Made by a program: the position numbers and the translations under genes. The notes below the pieces were generated by a model. It saw only the letters and a program-made list of their open reading frames with translations, had not been told where the DNA came from and made no database searches. This document shows positions 41,814 to 49,653 of a stretch of DNA of 64,000 bases, in pieces. The DNA lies in the NCBI GenBank assembly GCA_018364155.1, contig JAGZMM010000002.1, positions 1-64,000 of the forward strand. The letters run 5' to 3'. Origin of the DNA: Clostridiales bacterium (lineage in GTDB: Bacteria > Bacillota > Clostridia > Oscillospirales > Acutalibacteraceae). Position 1 is the stretch's first letter; each line of letters begins with the position of its first letter.

Positions 41814-43556
41814 TTAGCAGCCCAGCGCCGCCAGCTGCTTGGCGATTTCGGCCTTGACCGCTTTTACCGTCTCGGTAAAATCACGGTCGTCGCCGTACAC
41901 AAGATCGGTGCGGAAGGTTTTGGTCCGGTCGGCGAACTCCACGGCGTTGCGCCCGCAGGTCTTAGGACTGACCACCAGGCGCAGCGGGCAGCCCAAAAGG
42001 TCCGCATCCGAGAACATGGACCCGGCGCTTACCGCCCGGTCGTCATACAAAACCTCCACGCCGGCAGCCGTCAGCTGCCGGTACAGCTCGTCGGCCACCG
42101 CCTGCACATCGCCCTTGGAGGCGTTAAGCGCGCACAGCTCCACCTGCCAAGGCGCGATAGACATGGGCCAGATGGGGCCGTAATCGTCGTGATGGGCTTC
42201 GCATACCGACGCGGCCAGACGGCCCACGCCGATGCCATAACAGCCCATAATGGGGTGCTGAAGGGCGCCCTTTTCGTCCAAATACTGCATGTTCATCGCC
42301 TTGGTGTACTTGGTGCCCAGCTGGAAGATGTTGCCCACCTCGATGCCGCGGCTGATGGTGAGGTGCGGCTTGCCGCAGGCCGGGCAGATGCCGCCGGTGT
42401 AGGCCTTCGCTACATCGACAAACTCCACGTCCTTTAAGTCCCGTTTGATGGAAAGGCCGCTGTAATGGTATCCGTCCTCATTAGCGCCGCAGTAAAGCAT
42501 GTTGCAGCCTTCCAGGGACCGGTCTACCACCACCGTCACGTTCTCCGGTAGACCGATGGCGCCGATGGAGCCGGGGACCAGGCCGGATTCGGCGGGAATG
42601 TCCTGCGCCGGATGGACCTCACAGCCCAGGTAATTGCGCAGCTTGGTGACGTTGACCTCCAAATCACCCCGCACGAAGATCACCACATACGTATCGTCCT
42701 GGTTCTTCTGGTAGACCACCGCCTTGGCCGTCTGGGTAGGCTTAATGTGGGCGAATTCGCACAGGTCCTCAATGGTCTTGACTCCCGGCGTTTCGAACTT
42801 GGTTAGAGGCGCTTCCTCCACCGTTTCGTTTTCCACAATGCATTCCGCCGCTTCCATGTTGGCCCGGTAGCCGCAGTCGCCGCACAGCACGATGCTGTCT
42901 TCCCCGATGGCGGTCAGCAGCATAAACTCGTGGGATACGCTGCCTCCCATCATGCCGGAGTCCGACTTGACCGCCACCACCTCCGGCACCCCCGCCCTAG
43001 CGAAGATACGGTTGTAGGCGTCCAGGCACTTGTCGTAATATGCCTGCAGATCCTCCTGGGAGGTGTGGAACGAGTAGGCGTCCTTCATGGTGAACTCCCG
43101 CACCCGCACCAGACCGCCTCGGCAGCGAGGTTCGTCGCGGAATTTCGTCTGAATCTGGTAAATCATGAACGGATAGTTCTGATAGCTGGTAGCCACGTCT
43201 CTGGCCAGATGGACCGCCGCCTCTTCATGGGTCATGCCCAGCACGTTTTTCGCACCGCTGCGGTCGGTAAACCGTGCCATTTCACTGCCGATGCTGTCAT
43301 ACCGTCCCGACTCCTGCCAAAGGCTGGCGGGCATGACCACCGGGAACAGTACCTCCTGCCCGTCCAGCTTGTCCATTTCGTCCCGGATGATGGCTTCCAC
43401 CTTTTTGGTGACGCGCCGCATGGGCATAAATAGGGAAAAGACGCCGCTGGAAACCTGTTTGATATACCCGCCACGAATCATCAAAATGTGGTTGGCGGTT
43501 TGGCAGTCTGCCGGCGTTTCCTTGAAACGCATGCCGAGCAGCTGGCTCATTTTCAT
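41814..43556 (-). CDS. proS: Prolyl-tRNA synthetase, bacterial type
   Basis: A 580-aa class II aminoacyl-tRNA synthetase. Motif 2 is FRDEPRCRGGLVRVREFTMK (about 140-160) and motif 3 is GCYGIGVGRLAAS (about 440-452). Between them lies the insertion that forms the editing domain of bacterial-type ProRS (about 225-405), and an anticodon-binding domain ends the protein. Length fits the family (about 570 aa). It charges tRNA-Pro and is essential unless duplicated. The ATG at 43556 has GGAGGAG 9-10 nt upstream. It is the last complete gene before the right attachment site, so it lies on the segment predicted to be excised in the mother cell. No T-box leader is seen: the leader is only about 50 nt. 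Confidence 0.95.
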   Translation of the reverse strand: MKMSQLLGMRFKETPADCQTANHILMIRGGYIKQVSSGVFSLFMPMRRVTKKVEAIIRDEMDKLDGQEVLFPVVMPASLWQESGRYDSIGSEMARFTDRSGAKNVLGMTHEEAAVHLARDVATSYQNYPFMIYQIQTKFRDEPRCRGGLVRVREFTMKDAYSFHTSQEDLQAYYDKCLDAYNRIFARAGVPEVVAVKSDSGMMGGSVSHEFMLLTAIGEDSIVLCGDCGYRANMEAAECIVENETVEEAPLTKFETPGVKTIEDLCEFAHIKPTQTAKAVVYQKNQDDTYVVIFVRGDLEVNVTKLRNYLGCEVHPAQDIPAESGLVPGSIGAIGLPENVTVVVDRSLEGCNMLYCGANEDGYHYSGLSIKRDLKDVEFVDVAKAYTGGICPACGKPHLTISRGIEVGNIFQLGTKYTKAMNMQYLDEKGALQHPIMGCYGIGVGRLAASVCEAHHDDYGPIWPMSIAPWQVELCALNASKGDVQAVADELYRQLTAAGVEVLYDDRAVSAGSMFSDADLLGCPLRLVVSPKTCGRNAVEFADRTKTFRTDLVYGDDRDFTETVKAVKAEIAKQLAALGC

Positions 43557-43610
43557 CTGTATCCACTCCTCCGAATTTGACCCAGCTGTGGCCGGGCGAC
43601 ATTTGCCCTC

Positions 43611-43616
43611 ATTATA
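43611..43616 (-). promoter_or_regulatory. -10 box of the proS promoter
   Basis: A perfect minus-strand TATAAT lies about 55 bp before the proS ATG. The -35 region (TTTTGC at 17 nt) is weak. Confidence 0.6.
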
Positions 43617-43671
43617 GCACAATCTTCTCCAAAGCAAAAGAGGAAAGCGAAAGGGAGGCCGCAGGGCGAAG

Positions 43672-43719
43672 AAAAAGGCAGCCCGCCGCTCCCGAAAACA
43701 AGCAGGCGTACTGCCTTTT
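43672..43719 (-). terminator. Terminator behind the spoIIID N-terminal half, inside the element
   Basis: AAAAAGGCAG pairs with CTGCCTTTT across a structured loop. On the minus strand CTGCCTTTTTC follows. It would stop transcription of the interrupted spoIIID about 40-85 bp after the break point and protect proS from read-through. Confidence 0.75.
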
Positions 43720-43757
43720 GAAAAGATAACAAAGACGCGTTACGACCTTGCGCCGTT

Positions 43758-43889
43758 CTAGTTCGGTACATCCATATGTACAGTTGATTTTGAAATATCA
43801 AATTCCTTGGCGGCGGCGCGCACGGTCGCCTTATTTTCGAGGATATACACTCCCAGTTCCACTGCACGCTCTTCTAAAACGCCCTTCAT
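43758..43889 (-). CDS. spoIIID: spoIIID, N-terminal half (interrupted gene)
   Basis: 43 codons: MKGVLEERAVELGVYILENK, then ATVRAAAKEF and the helix-turn-helix DISKSTVH, ending in MDVPN and a stop encoded by element sequence. Aligned to SpoIIID it covers residues 1-38 without gaps and stops being homologous exactly at the core (43775-43780), where the conserved Lys of VHKD is replaced by Met. GGGAGG lies 8 nt before the ATG, so the true 5' end of the gene is here. In vegetative DNA it encodes a truncated 43-aa product lacking the second half of the DNA-binding region. Excision joins it to 18270-18413 and gives an 84-aa SpoIIID, which in sporulating relatives activates and represses sigma-E-dependent genes. 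Confidence 0.92.
   Translation of the reverse strand: MKGVLEERAVELGVYILENKATVRAAAKEFDISKSTVHMDVPN
43761..43795. other. Right attachment site of the spoIIID element
   Basis: The core TATGTA (43775-43780) has central TG at 43777-43778. The left flank GGTACATCCA is element sequence; the right flank CAGTTGATTTTG is spoIIID. With the left site it reconstructs attB in spoIIID and a symmetric attP. Confidence 0.8.
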
Positions 43890-43910
43890 GTAAAAAGCCT
43901 CCCTCGTAAA

Positions 43911-43938
43911 ACTCGATGGTACTATCCGATATATATGC
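43911..43938 (-). promoter_or_regulatory. Possible sigma-E-type promoter of spoIIID
   Basis: Minus-strand GCATATA (43932-43938), a 13-nt spacer and CATCGAGT (43911-43918) partly match the mother-cell sigma-E pattern. The leader would be short. The pattern is weak, but no sigma-A promoter is seen here. Confidence 0.3.
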
Positions 43939-43968
43939 GTGATGGGAGGGCAATTAGAAGAAAGCCGA

Positions 43969-44001
43969 AAAAGGCGGGAAGAATTTCTCTTCCCGCCTTT
44001 T
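43969..44001 (-). terminator. Terminator of the second glycan operon
   Basis: A 14-bp stem (43969-43982 with 43988-44001) is followed by TTTTTC on the minus strand. It lies directly after the stop at 44003 and isolates spoIIID from the operon upstream. Confidence 0.92.
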
Positions 44002-44002
44002 C

Positions 44003-45619
44003 TCACTGCCTGCTTAAAATTTCCTTCGCCTCGTCGTAATACGAGTTGAGAACCCAGAAATCAGGACCGCAGGTATCCATTACCGTGTAATTTTCTTTGA
44101 TAAACCGATCTACGCTGGGAGCAAATTCCTCATATACATAATCCCAAACTGTACCCTTGGGATCGTAAATGATGACCTTTGGCTGGTTGCTGGAAAGATC
44201 CGCAACCACTTTGTCTTCAAATAGCTCGGCAAACCAGGGAACCATGTTGTACATGCGGCTGGCAGGGAACCGGTCTGCATTGATATAAAAGGTATTGTTT
44301 AGCGTATTTGCGTAGATCGTGTCTTCCGGTCCGGTTAGTCTCTGAATATAATCTTCATAACTGTTTGTCACAGGGACATTCTGCGTAACAGCAGCCAGGG
44401 TTTCACGTGTGGGCAAAATGTTGGTAAACGTGGTCATATACGGTGTTACGATCAAGAAAACGGCACTGCAGATACAGGCGGCTTGCTTGATCGAATACGA
44501 CTTCCATTGCGGGTGTGCCTTGATCCAGCGTGCAGCCATGATCAGCCCCATCATGATGCAGACCGCCCAGTAGGGAATGGAGTGGAAGGCCGTGAACCCT
44601 CTTACGCCCGTCAAAATGATAAAGGCAGCCATGATCACGCCGTATGACTTGCGCCATTTGAATAAACCAATGACGAAAACGATGTTCACCACGTAATTGA
44701 GCAGAACGCGCAGATTACCAAAGGGATTTGTAAAGAGCGCATTCAGAGAGGACAACAGCTGGGAGAAATAATTCTGCAGCGGCGATACAATGGTGTTTAG
44801 AATATTTCCGCCGAATCCGCCAGTATACTTTGCATAAACTTTGGTATTGAGCAGATACGCTTGGTCATATACGTTGCGAATCAGCCCGAATGCGGCGAAG
44901 TAGACAAATGCCGCAACAAAGGGAATGGCGATAATAAGAAGAGCACGCCAATATTTTTTCCAAATCCGTGCAATGGTAGCGCCTACGCCGATTTTGCCAA
45001 TCACGGAATCGGAGATTTCGATGTAAAGCACACCCACAAAAACAACCGCAATGGGAAGCAGTGCCATGAAGGCAACGCCGAAGCCGGCGGCGATCGCAAT
45101 CGAAATCAGAATGGAGTTGGAAAGTTTCAGTTCTTTGTTTTGAAAGAACAAGAGGAGCTCAATCATCAGCACGACCATTGCCTGGGACTGAATTTGTTCG
45201 GATAGAACCATGTGTCCCAACCCGTCGAAATTGCACATGGTAACCACATAAACAACGGGATAAAGCGCCATGGCGAATTTGCCAACAGAATTCTTATAGC
45301 GCAGATACATGAGCACCCAAATGAGCGAAAGCGTCAAGTAAAAGAACAGCCGGTACTGAAAAATAGAGGATGCGCCCAGCAGGCGGAAGATCGCGCAGAG
45401 ATAATACATGACGGGCGTATGCTGCGAATAAAAGTCCCGGTAAACTACGCCGCCATCGGCGACTACCATACCGCCGACCATGTTGTCCACCTCATCACAG
45501 AATACCCCTTGATTGAGATAGGCAGAGCATAAAATAAAATACAAAAGAAACAGGCCGATACCGGTCAGAATACTTTTTCCGACTGGCTCTCTATTCCTCA
45601 GTGCCAGTTGTTTTGTCAT
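44003..45619 (-). CDS. GT-C-type membrane glycosyltransferase (GT39/ArnT-like)
   Basis: A 538-aa protein with about 11-12 membrane helices. After the first helix comes FCDEVDNMVGG (about 40-50), an acidic motif in the first outer loop typical of GT-C enzymes, and YSQHTPVMYY lies in the same loop region. A soluble C-terminal domain (about 420-538) faces outside. Such enzymes use polyprenyl-phosphate sugars as donors. The GT2 polyprenyl-phosphate glycosyltransferase encoded immediately upstream is the natural partner. GGAGG precedes the ATG at 45619, which overlaps the upstream gene by 29 nt. Confidence 0.75.
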   Translation of the reverse strand: MTKQLALRNREPVGKSILTGIGLFLLYFILCSAYLNQGVFCDEVDNMVGGMVVADGGVVYRDFYSQHTPVMYYLCAIFRLLGASSIFQYRLFFYLTLSLIWVLMYLRYKNSVGKFAMALYPVVYVVTMCNFDGLGHMVLSEQIQSQAMVVLMIELLLFFQNKELKLSNSILISIAIAAGFGVAFMALLPIAVVFVGVLYIEISDSVIGKIGVGATIARIWKKYWRALLIIAIPFVAAFVYFAAFGLIRNVYDQAYLLNTKVYAKYTGGFGGNILNTIVSPLQNYFSQLLSSLNALFTNPFGNLRVLLNYVVNIVFVIGLFKWRKSYGVIMAAFIILTGVRGFTAFHSIPYWAVCIMMGLIMAARWIKAHPQWKSYSIKQAACICSAVFLIVTPYMTTFTNILPTRETLAAVTQNVPVTNSYEDYIQRLTGPEDTIYANTLNNTFYINADRFPASRMYNMVPWFAELFEDKVVADLSSNQPKVIIYDPKGTVWDYVYEEFAPSVDRFIKENYTVMDTCGPDFWVLNSYYDEAKEILSRQ

Positions 45620-46619
45620 TCCTTCTTTCCTCCTTGGTTGTCTCCTCAAAATTTAACCGCTTTTCCTCAATCACCAACGGCCGCTTCATAATCCGGGTAT
45701 TCATGTTGAGAATGTATTCACCCAAAAAGCCGATAAAGAAAATCTGCACCGAGCCCATCAAAAACACCCCGATCAGGATGGGCGCGGTTCCAGCCGGGAA
45801 GGTATCCCAAAAAATCAGCTTTAGAATCAGATAGACCAGCGCAATGAGAAAGCTGATGGCGGAAAAAATAAAACCGATGATCGTCGCCAGCCGCAGCACC
45901 ACTTTGGTGTAAGAGGTGATGCTCAGCATGGCGGCATCGTAGAGCTTATAGAAATTATTGCTGGTTTTTCCGGCTCGGCGGCGTGGTTGCTCGTAAGGAA
46001 TCTCTTTGCGTTTATAGCCAAGCTCCGCCACGATTCCGCGCAGGAAAGGAGTCGGATCGTCCAAATTCCGCAGCACCTCGATAAAGCTCTTGTCGTAAAG
46101 GCCAAAACCGGTAAAATGCTCGATTTGTTCCACGTTGGAAAGCCGCTTGATCAGCTTATAGTAACACGAGCGCAGGAAATACATGATCTTGTTTTCCTTG
46201 CTGGTGGTTTTGATGCCGATGACGATTTTATATCCGGCTTCCCACTCCTTGACGAACTTCGGAATCATTTCCACTGGGTCCTGAAAATCCGCCGCCAGCA
46301 GCACCGTACAGTCTCCCGTCGTCTGGAGCATGCCGTAATAGGGAGAATTAAACTGCCCGAAGTTTTTCGCATTGAAGATCGCTTTGATGTCCGGGTCGCC
46401 GGCACACAGGCCGGCCAGCTTTTCCTGGGTATGGTCGGTGGAACAATTGTCGATAAAGATAAGCTCGTACCGGTAGGAGGGCAACTCCTCCCGGAAGGTC
46501 TTGCGGATGGCGTCACTGAGAGGAACGACATTTTCCTCTTCGTTATAACAGGGGACTAAAATACTAATCGTTTTCTGCATGTCAGGGGAAACCGGCAGAT
46601 TGACTTTTTCCTGGCTCAT
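45591..46619 (-). CDS. Polyprenyl-phosphate glycosyltransferase (GtrB/DPMS-like GT2)
   Basis: A 342-aa protein. The N-terminal GT2 domain has ISILVPCYNEEENVVPLSDA (about 26-45), FIDNCSTD and LAADFQDP (the DXD-like metal site). Two C-terminal membrane helices (about 235-265 and 275-300) follow, as in GtrB and dolichol-phosphate mannose synthases. It would charge undecaprenyl phosphate with a sugar, to be flipped with help from a GtrA-like protein (encoded at 49654) and used by the GT-C enzyme downstream. Its start overlaps the upstream stop as ATGA. Confidence 0.88.
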   Translation of the reverse strand: MSQEKVNLPVSPDMQKTISILVPCYNEEENVVPLSDAIRKTFREELPSYRYELIFIDNCSTDHTQEKLAGLCAGDPDIKAIFNAKNFGQFNSPYYGMLQTTGDCTVLLAADFQDPVEMIPKFVKEWEAGYKIVIGIKTTSKENKIMYFLRSCYYKLIKRLSNVEQIEHFTGFGLYDKSFIEVLRNLDDPTPFLRGIVAELGYKRKEIPYEQPRRRAGKTSNNFYKLYDAAMLSITSYTKVVLRLATIIGFIFSAISFLIALVYLILKLIFWDTFPAGTAPILIGVFLMGSVQIFFIGFLGEYILNMNTRIMKRPLVIEEKRLNFEETTKEERRNDKTTGTEE

Positions 46620-47545
46620 CTTCCACACTCCTTTTTGCACCATTCCACCGTCTTTTTGATTCCTTCTTCAAAGGAGAACTGTGGAACGAAGCCAGTGTCT
46701 TTGGTTAAGCTGGCAATGTCGGCGCACAGGTACATCACCTGGTTTTGCGCATAGGGGAGCGCCCCGATACCCACGGGAAGGGACGGGTCCACCGCGTCTC
46801 GCAGCGCCTCGATGTATTCCCGCAGCGGCCTTGCCTGTCCGCTGCCTAGGCAATAAACAGCCCCGTCAAGCCCCTTTTGCGCCATAAGATACAGGCCGTT
46901 GGCAGCGTCTTCGGAAAAAAGATAATCCCACATTTGTTCGCTCCCCGTAAATAAGGGACGTTCGCCCCTAAGGAGCGTTCGAATGCTGGACATCACCATG
47001 GTGTTTGGCCCTTCAAAGGTACCGTACACGCTTAAAATGCGGGCCCAGACATGCCGGATTCCCTGCTGCCTGCAGGCAATGCGGCTCATCTGCCCGGCAC
47101 AGAGCTTGGCGATGCCGTATCCGTTTTCCGGAAACGCCGGCGTATGAGCGGACAAAGAGCCCGTCACCCGGCCGTACTCCGCTTGAGAACCGGCTCCTAC
47201 AAACACCTGGCAGCCGAGCTGTTTTGCTAACTCCACCGCGTCCAGCGTATAGCGGATGTTCTGGGTTTGCAGCGCCATATCGTTGCGGCTGTCTCCAAAG
47301 GTGCCGTCCCAGCCTAGGTGAAAAAAGGCGTCGTATTGGTCTACAATCCGTCCGGCCGCCTTCGACAGGTCACACAGGCCGCATTCGAGCACCGACAGCC
47401 CTTCCTGCTTTGGAAGGCGTGCGGCGTTGGATGAGTGAGGCCGCACCAGGGCCAGCACCCGTACCCCCTCTTCCAGCAGGCGGTTGATTAAGTTGATCCC
47501 GATCATACCGGTGGCACCGGTGATGACGGCGCTTGTCAGCTTCAT
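46616..47545 (-). CDS. NAD(P)-dependent SDR sugar reductase/epimerase (YerF-like candidate)
   Basis: A 309-aa extended SDR. The cofactor motif GATGMIGINL is at about 10-19, the Ser/Tyr site is GAGSQAEYG with NGYGIAKLCAGQ (YxxxK, about 143-147). Its place after rfbF, rfbG, rfbH and a TPP-dependent enzyme matches yerF in the CDP-yersiniose pathway, where the product reduces the branched keto group. By sequence alone it could equally be a CDP-abequose/paratose-type reductase. AAGGAG is 8 nt before the ATG at 47545. Confidence 0.7.
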   Translation of the reverse strand: MKLTSAVITGATGMIGINLINRLLEEGVRVLALVRPHSSNAARLPKQEGLSVLECGLCDLSKAAGRIVDQYDAFFHLGWDGTFGDSRNDMALQTQNIRYTLDAVELAKQLGCQVFVGAGSQAEYGRVTGSLSAHTPAFPENGYGIAKLCAGQMSRIACRQQGIRHVWARILSVYGTFEGPNTMVMSSIRTLLRGERPLFTGSEQMWDYLFSEDAANGLYLMAQKGLDGAVYCLGSGQARPLREYIEALRDAVDPSLPVGIGALPYAQNQVMYLCADIASLTKDTGFVPQFSFEEGIKKTVEWCKKECGR

Positions 47546-47557
47546 ATACGGCTCTCC

Positions 47558-49375
47558 TTATTCCTTGACCGGCTCAATGATCATGTTCTTTAAAAATTCT
47601 TCCCGGTCTAAAAACGGGGCCAGATCCTCCAGCGGTGCGGAAACCAGAGTGCCGTCCGCAAGGCGCTTAGTGGCGGATTTGGGTTCAAACTTTTGGTCCA
47701 GCGAAACGAATATCTCGCAGATGGCCGGGCCCTTTTGCGCCAAAGTTTCCTCGATGGCTTTACTAAGCTCCTCGTTGCTCTTTGCGCAGGTGTAGGGATA
47801 GCCGTAGGCTGGGGCGAGCTTGGACATGTCCGGAAAGCTCAGATCCCCGCTATCCACGCCGATGCCCACCAGCGGCTCCCCGAAGAAGTTCTTCTGGGTC
47901 TGGCGGATGGAATGATAGCCCCCGTTGTTGATGAGGAAAATTTTTATAGGCATTTGGTGATGGATGATGGTCTGCAGCTCCTGAATGTTCATCTGGATGC
48001 TGCCGTCGCCGGTGACGCAGATCAGGTCCTGACTGTGGTCGGCCACGCAGGCGCCGATGACGGCGGGCAGATCGTACCCCATGGAGGCGATGGCGGAATT
48101 GATGATGAACCGCTGCCCCTTCTTGATTTCATAGCCGTGGCTGCCCACCACGCAGGCGGAGCCGTTGCCCACCACCGTGATCTGATTTTCCTTTAAGCGG
48201 CGGCTGAGTTCTTTGATTAGACAGTAGACGTTGGCAAGGCCCTCTTGCTCATAGTGCTTTTTCTGCACCACCGGATAGTCCCGCTTCCAGCCCTGGCAGC
48301 GGGAAATCCAGTCGGGCCCATGAAACAGGGGTTCTCCCCCGGGAAGGGCCGCGTCCAGCTTTTCGAGCAGGTCCTTGGCGTCGGCGTGAATCGGAAGGTC
48401 CACATGCAGCGTGGGCTTTTTGAGTTCCTCGGCGTCCACGTCCTCCATAATCACATAGGCTTCTCTGGCCCAGGTCTGGTAGTTATACCCCACCTGGCGG
48501 ATGCTTAGACGGCTGCCGATGGAGAGAACCAGGTCGCTGTTCTGTACAGCGAAGTTGCCCGCACGGTCCCCCATAATGCCGCCCCGGCCTACATAGAGGG
48601 GATGGTCGTCGTACATGGCGTCAATGCTGTTCCACCCAGTGACCACCGGGATGCCCAGCTTTTCCACCACCCGGCAGAAGGCGTCGAACCCGCCGGAAAT
48701 GCGAATGCCGTTGCCCGCGTAGAAGACCGGACGTTGGGATTGCTTTACCTTTTGCAGGATGGCCGCAACCGTCTCCTTGCTCACCGGAGGAGGAAGCTCC
48801 GTTTCATATTCCTTGGGGTCGTACCCTTCCAAATCGTCCGTTTCGATGTATCCGCCCTGGATGTTGAGCGGGATGTCCAGCCAGCAGGGGCCAGGACGGC
48901 CGTGCTGGGCGATGAACAGCGCCTTTTCCAGGCAGTAGCGGATGCGCTTGGCATCCACCACCATTTCACTGTACTTGGTCATGCAGCCGATGGCCTTGAC
49001 AATGTCGAACTCCTGATCCCCCATCGCCCGGATTGAAAGCCCCGTGCTGCGGGCGGTGGTATCGTACCGCACCTGGCCGGAGAGAATGAGCATGGGGATG
49101 GAATCCAGATATCCGCCCAGCACTCCCGTGATGGCATTGGAACCGCCCGGACCGGTGGTCACGCATACGGCCGCGATTTTATTGTGGATGCGCGCATAGC
49201 TTTCCGCCGCGATGGCGCAGGCCTGCTCGTGGTGGTTATAGATGCAGGTGAGCCCTTCCTGGTGGCCCAAAGCGTCGTTTAAATGCATGGCGCCGCCGCC
49301 GGTGACGGTAAAGACGTGGGAAATCCCATGGCGCACCAGAAAATCGGAAATGTAGTTGGATACTTTGATTCTCAT
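47558..49375 (-). CDS. TPP-dependent enzyme, acetolactate-synthase fold (YerE-like candidate)
   Basis: A 605-aa protein with the three-domain layout of acetohydroxyacid synthases. The catalytic Glu50 lies in YNHHEQACAIAAESYAR, the middle domain has GGFDAFCRVVEKLGIP, and the TPP/metal motif is GDGSIQMNIQELQTIIHH, then INN (about 450-475). In Yersinia YerE a TPP enzyme of this type adds a two-carbon unit from pyruvate to CDP-3,6-dideoxy-4-keto-glucose. The surrounding rfbFGH genes make that very acceptor, so the same role is likely. A hairpin with a T-run ends one base before the ATG. Confidence 0.75.
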   Translation of the reverse strand: MRIKVSNYISDFLVRHGISHVFTVTGGGAMHLNDALGHQEGLTCIYNHHEQACAIAAESYARIHNKIAAVCVTTGPGGSNAITGVLGGYLDSIPMLILSGQVRYDTTARSTGLSIRAMGDQEFDIVKAIGCMTKYSEMVVDAKRIRYCLEKALFIAQHGRPGPCWLDIPLNIQGGYIETDDLEGYDPKEYETELPPPVSKETVAAILQKVKQSQRPVFYAGNGIRISGGFDAFCRVVEKLGIPVVTGWNSIDAMYDDHPLYVGRGGIMGDRAGNFAVQNSDLVLSIGSRLSIRQVGYNYQTWAREAYVIMEDVDAEELKKPTLHVDLPIHADAKDLLEKLDAALPGGEPLFHGPDWISRCQGWKRDYPVVQKKHYEQEGLANVYCLIKELSRRLKENQITVVGNGSACVVGSHGYEIKKGQRFIINSAIASMGYDLPAVIGACVADHSQDLICVTGDGSIQMNIQELQTIIHHQMPIKIFLINNGGYHSIRQTQKNFFGEPLVGIGVDSGDLSFPDMSKLAPAYGYPYTCAKSNEELSKAIEETLAQKGPAICEIFVSLDQKFEPKSATKRLADGTLVSAPLEDLAPFLDREEFLKNMIIEPVKE

Positions 49376-49459
49376 AAAAAACCGCCGTTTCTCCAGCGAC
49401 TGAAGGGATAAGGAAACCGACTGTCCCCGAGCCGCTGGGAAGGGACGGCGGTTTTTTTG
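49376..49459 (-). promoter_or_regulatory. Terminator-like leader hairpin abutting the TPP-enzyme start codon
   Basis: On the minus strand AAAAACCGCCGT pairs with ACGGCGGTTTTTT, with an inner CCAGCG/CGCTGG stem. The U-tract ends at the ATG (49375). It looks like a conditional terminator or an SD-masking structure. Confidence 0.6.
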
Positions 49460-49610
49460 CGCATAAGGACAGGTCGCGCAGCGGATGTGTCTGCGCATGA
49501 AAGGAGCCTTCGAAGAAGGCTTGACGCCATTTCTTTGACGTTTTGCGCCTGAAAACCCGGCTGGTTTGCCGCAAAATGCGACAAATCAAACGGGGCCAAG
49601 ACAAGCAGAG

Positions 49611-49643
49611 TGCCGAAAGGCTCGAAAAAGAGGCCTTTCGGCA
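49611..49643 (-). terminator. Hairpin after the gtrA-like gene
   Basis: TGCCGAAAGGC pairs with GCCTTTCGGCA (11 bp). No U-tract follows on the minus strand, so it may be a processing or stability element and a weak terminator. Confidence 0.45.
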
Positions 49644-49653
49644 GAGAAAACGG

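Larger units (their letters stand above)
18410..43780. mobile_element. Skin-like intervening element interrupting spoIIID (about 25.4 kb)
   Basis: The segment is bounded by TATGTA at 18410-18415 and 43775-43780. Recombination between these would delete exactly 25,365 bp and fuse codon 38 (His) of the N-terminal half to Lys of the C-terminal half, giving SKSTVHKDVSDRLKKL. A 499-aa large serine recombinase of SpoIVCA length and type sits at the left end. The best-known precedents are skin in sigK of Bacillus and Clostridioides and vfbin/SPbeta-type elements in other sporulation genes. No integrase-independent phage structural genes are present. Cargo: a polysaccharide locus, a rhomboid-like gene, cysK, a kinase-like gene and proS. 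Confidence 0.88.

Noticed and set aside
43557..43620. T-box riboswitch ahead of proS
   Set aside because: The leader from the -10 box to the ATG is only about 55 bp, too short for a T-box, and no T-box core sequence was seen.
18270..43889. Reading the two spoIIID pieces as a gene destroyed by chance rearrangement
   Set aside because: Both halves are free of stops, frameshifts and missing residues. Strand and order are correct, the shared 6-bp core restores the conserved Lys, and a recombinase sits at one junction. Simple decay does not predict these together.
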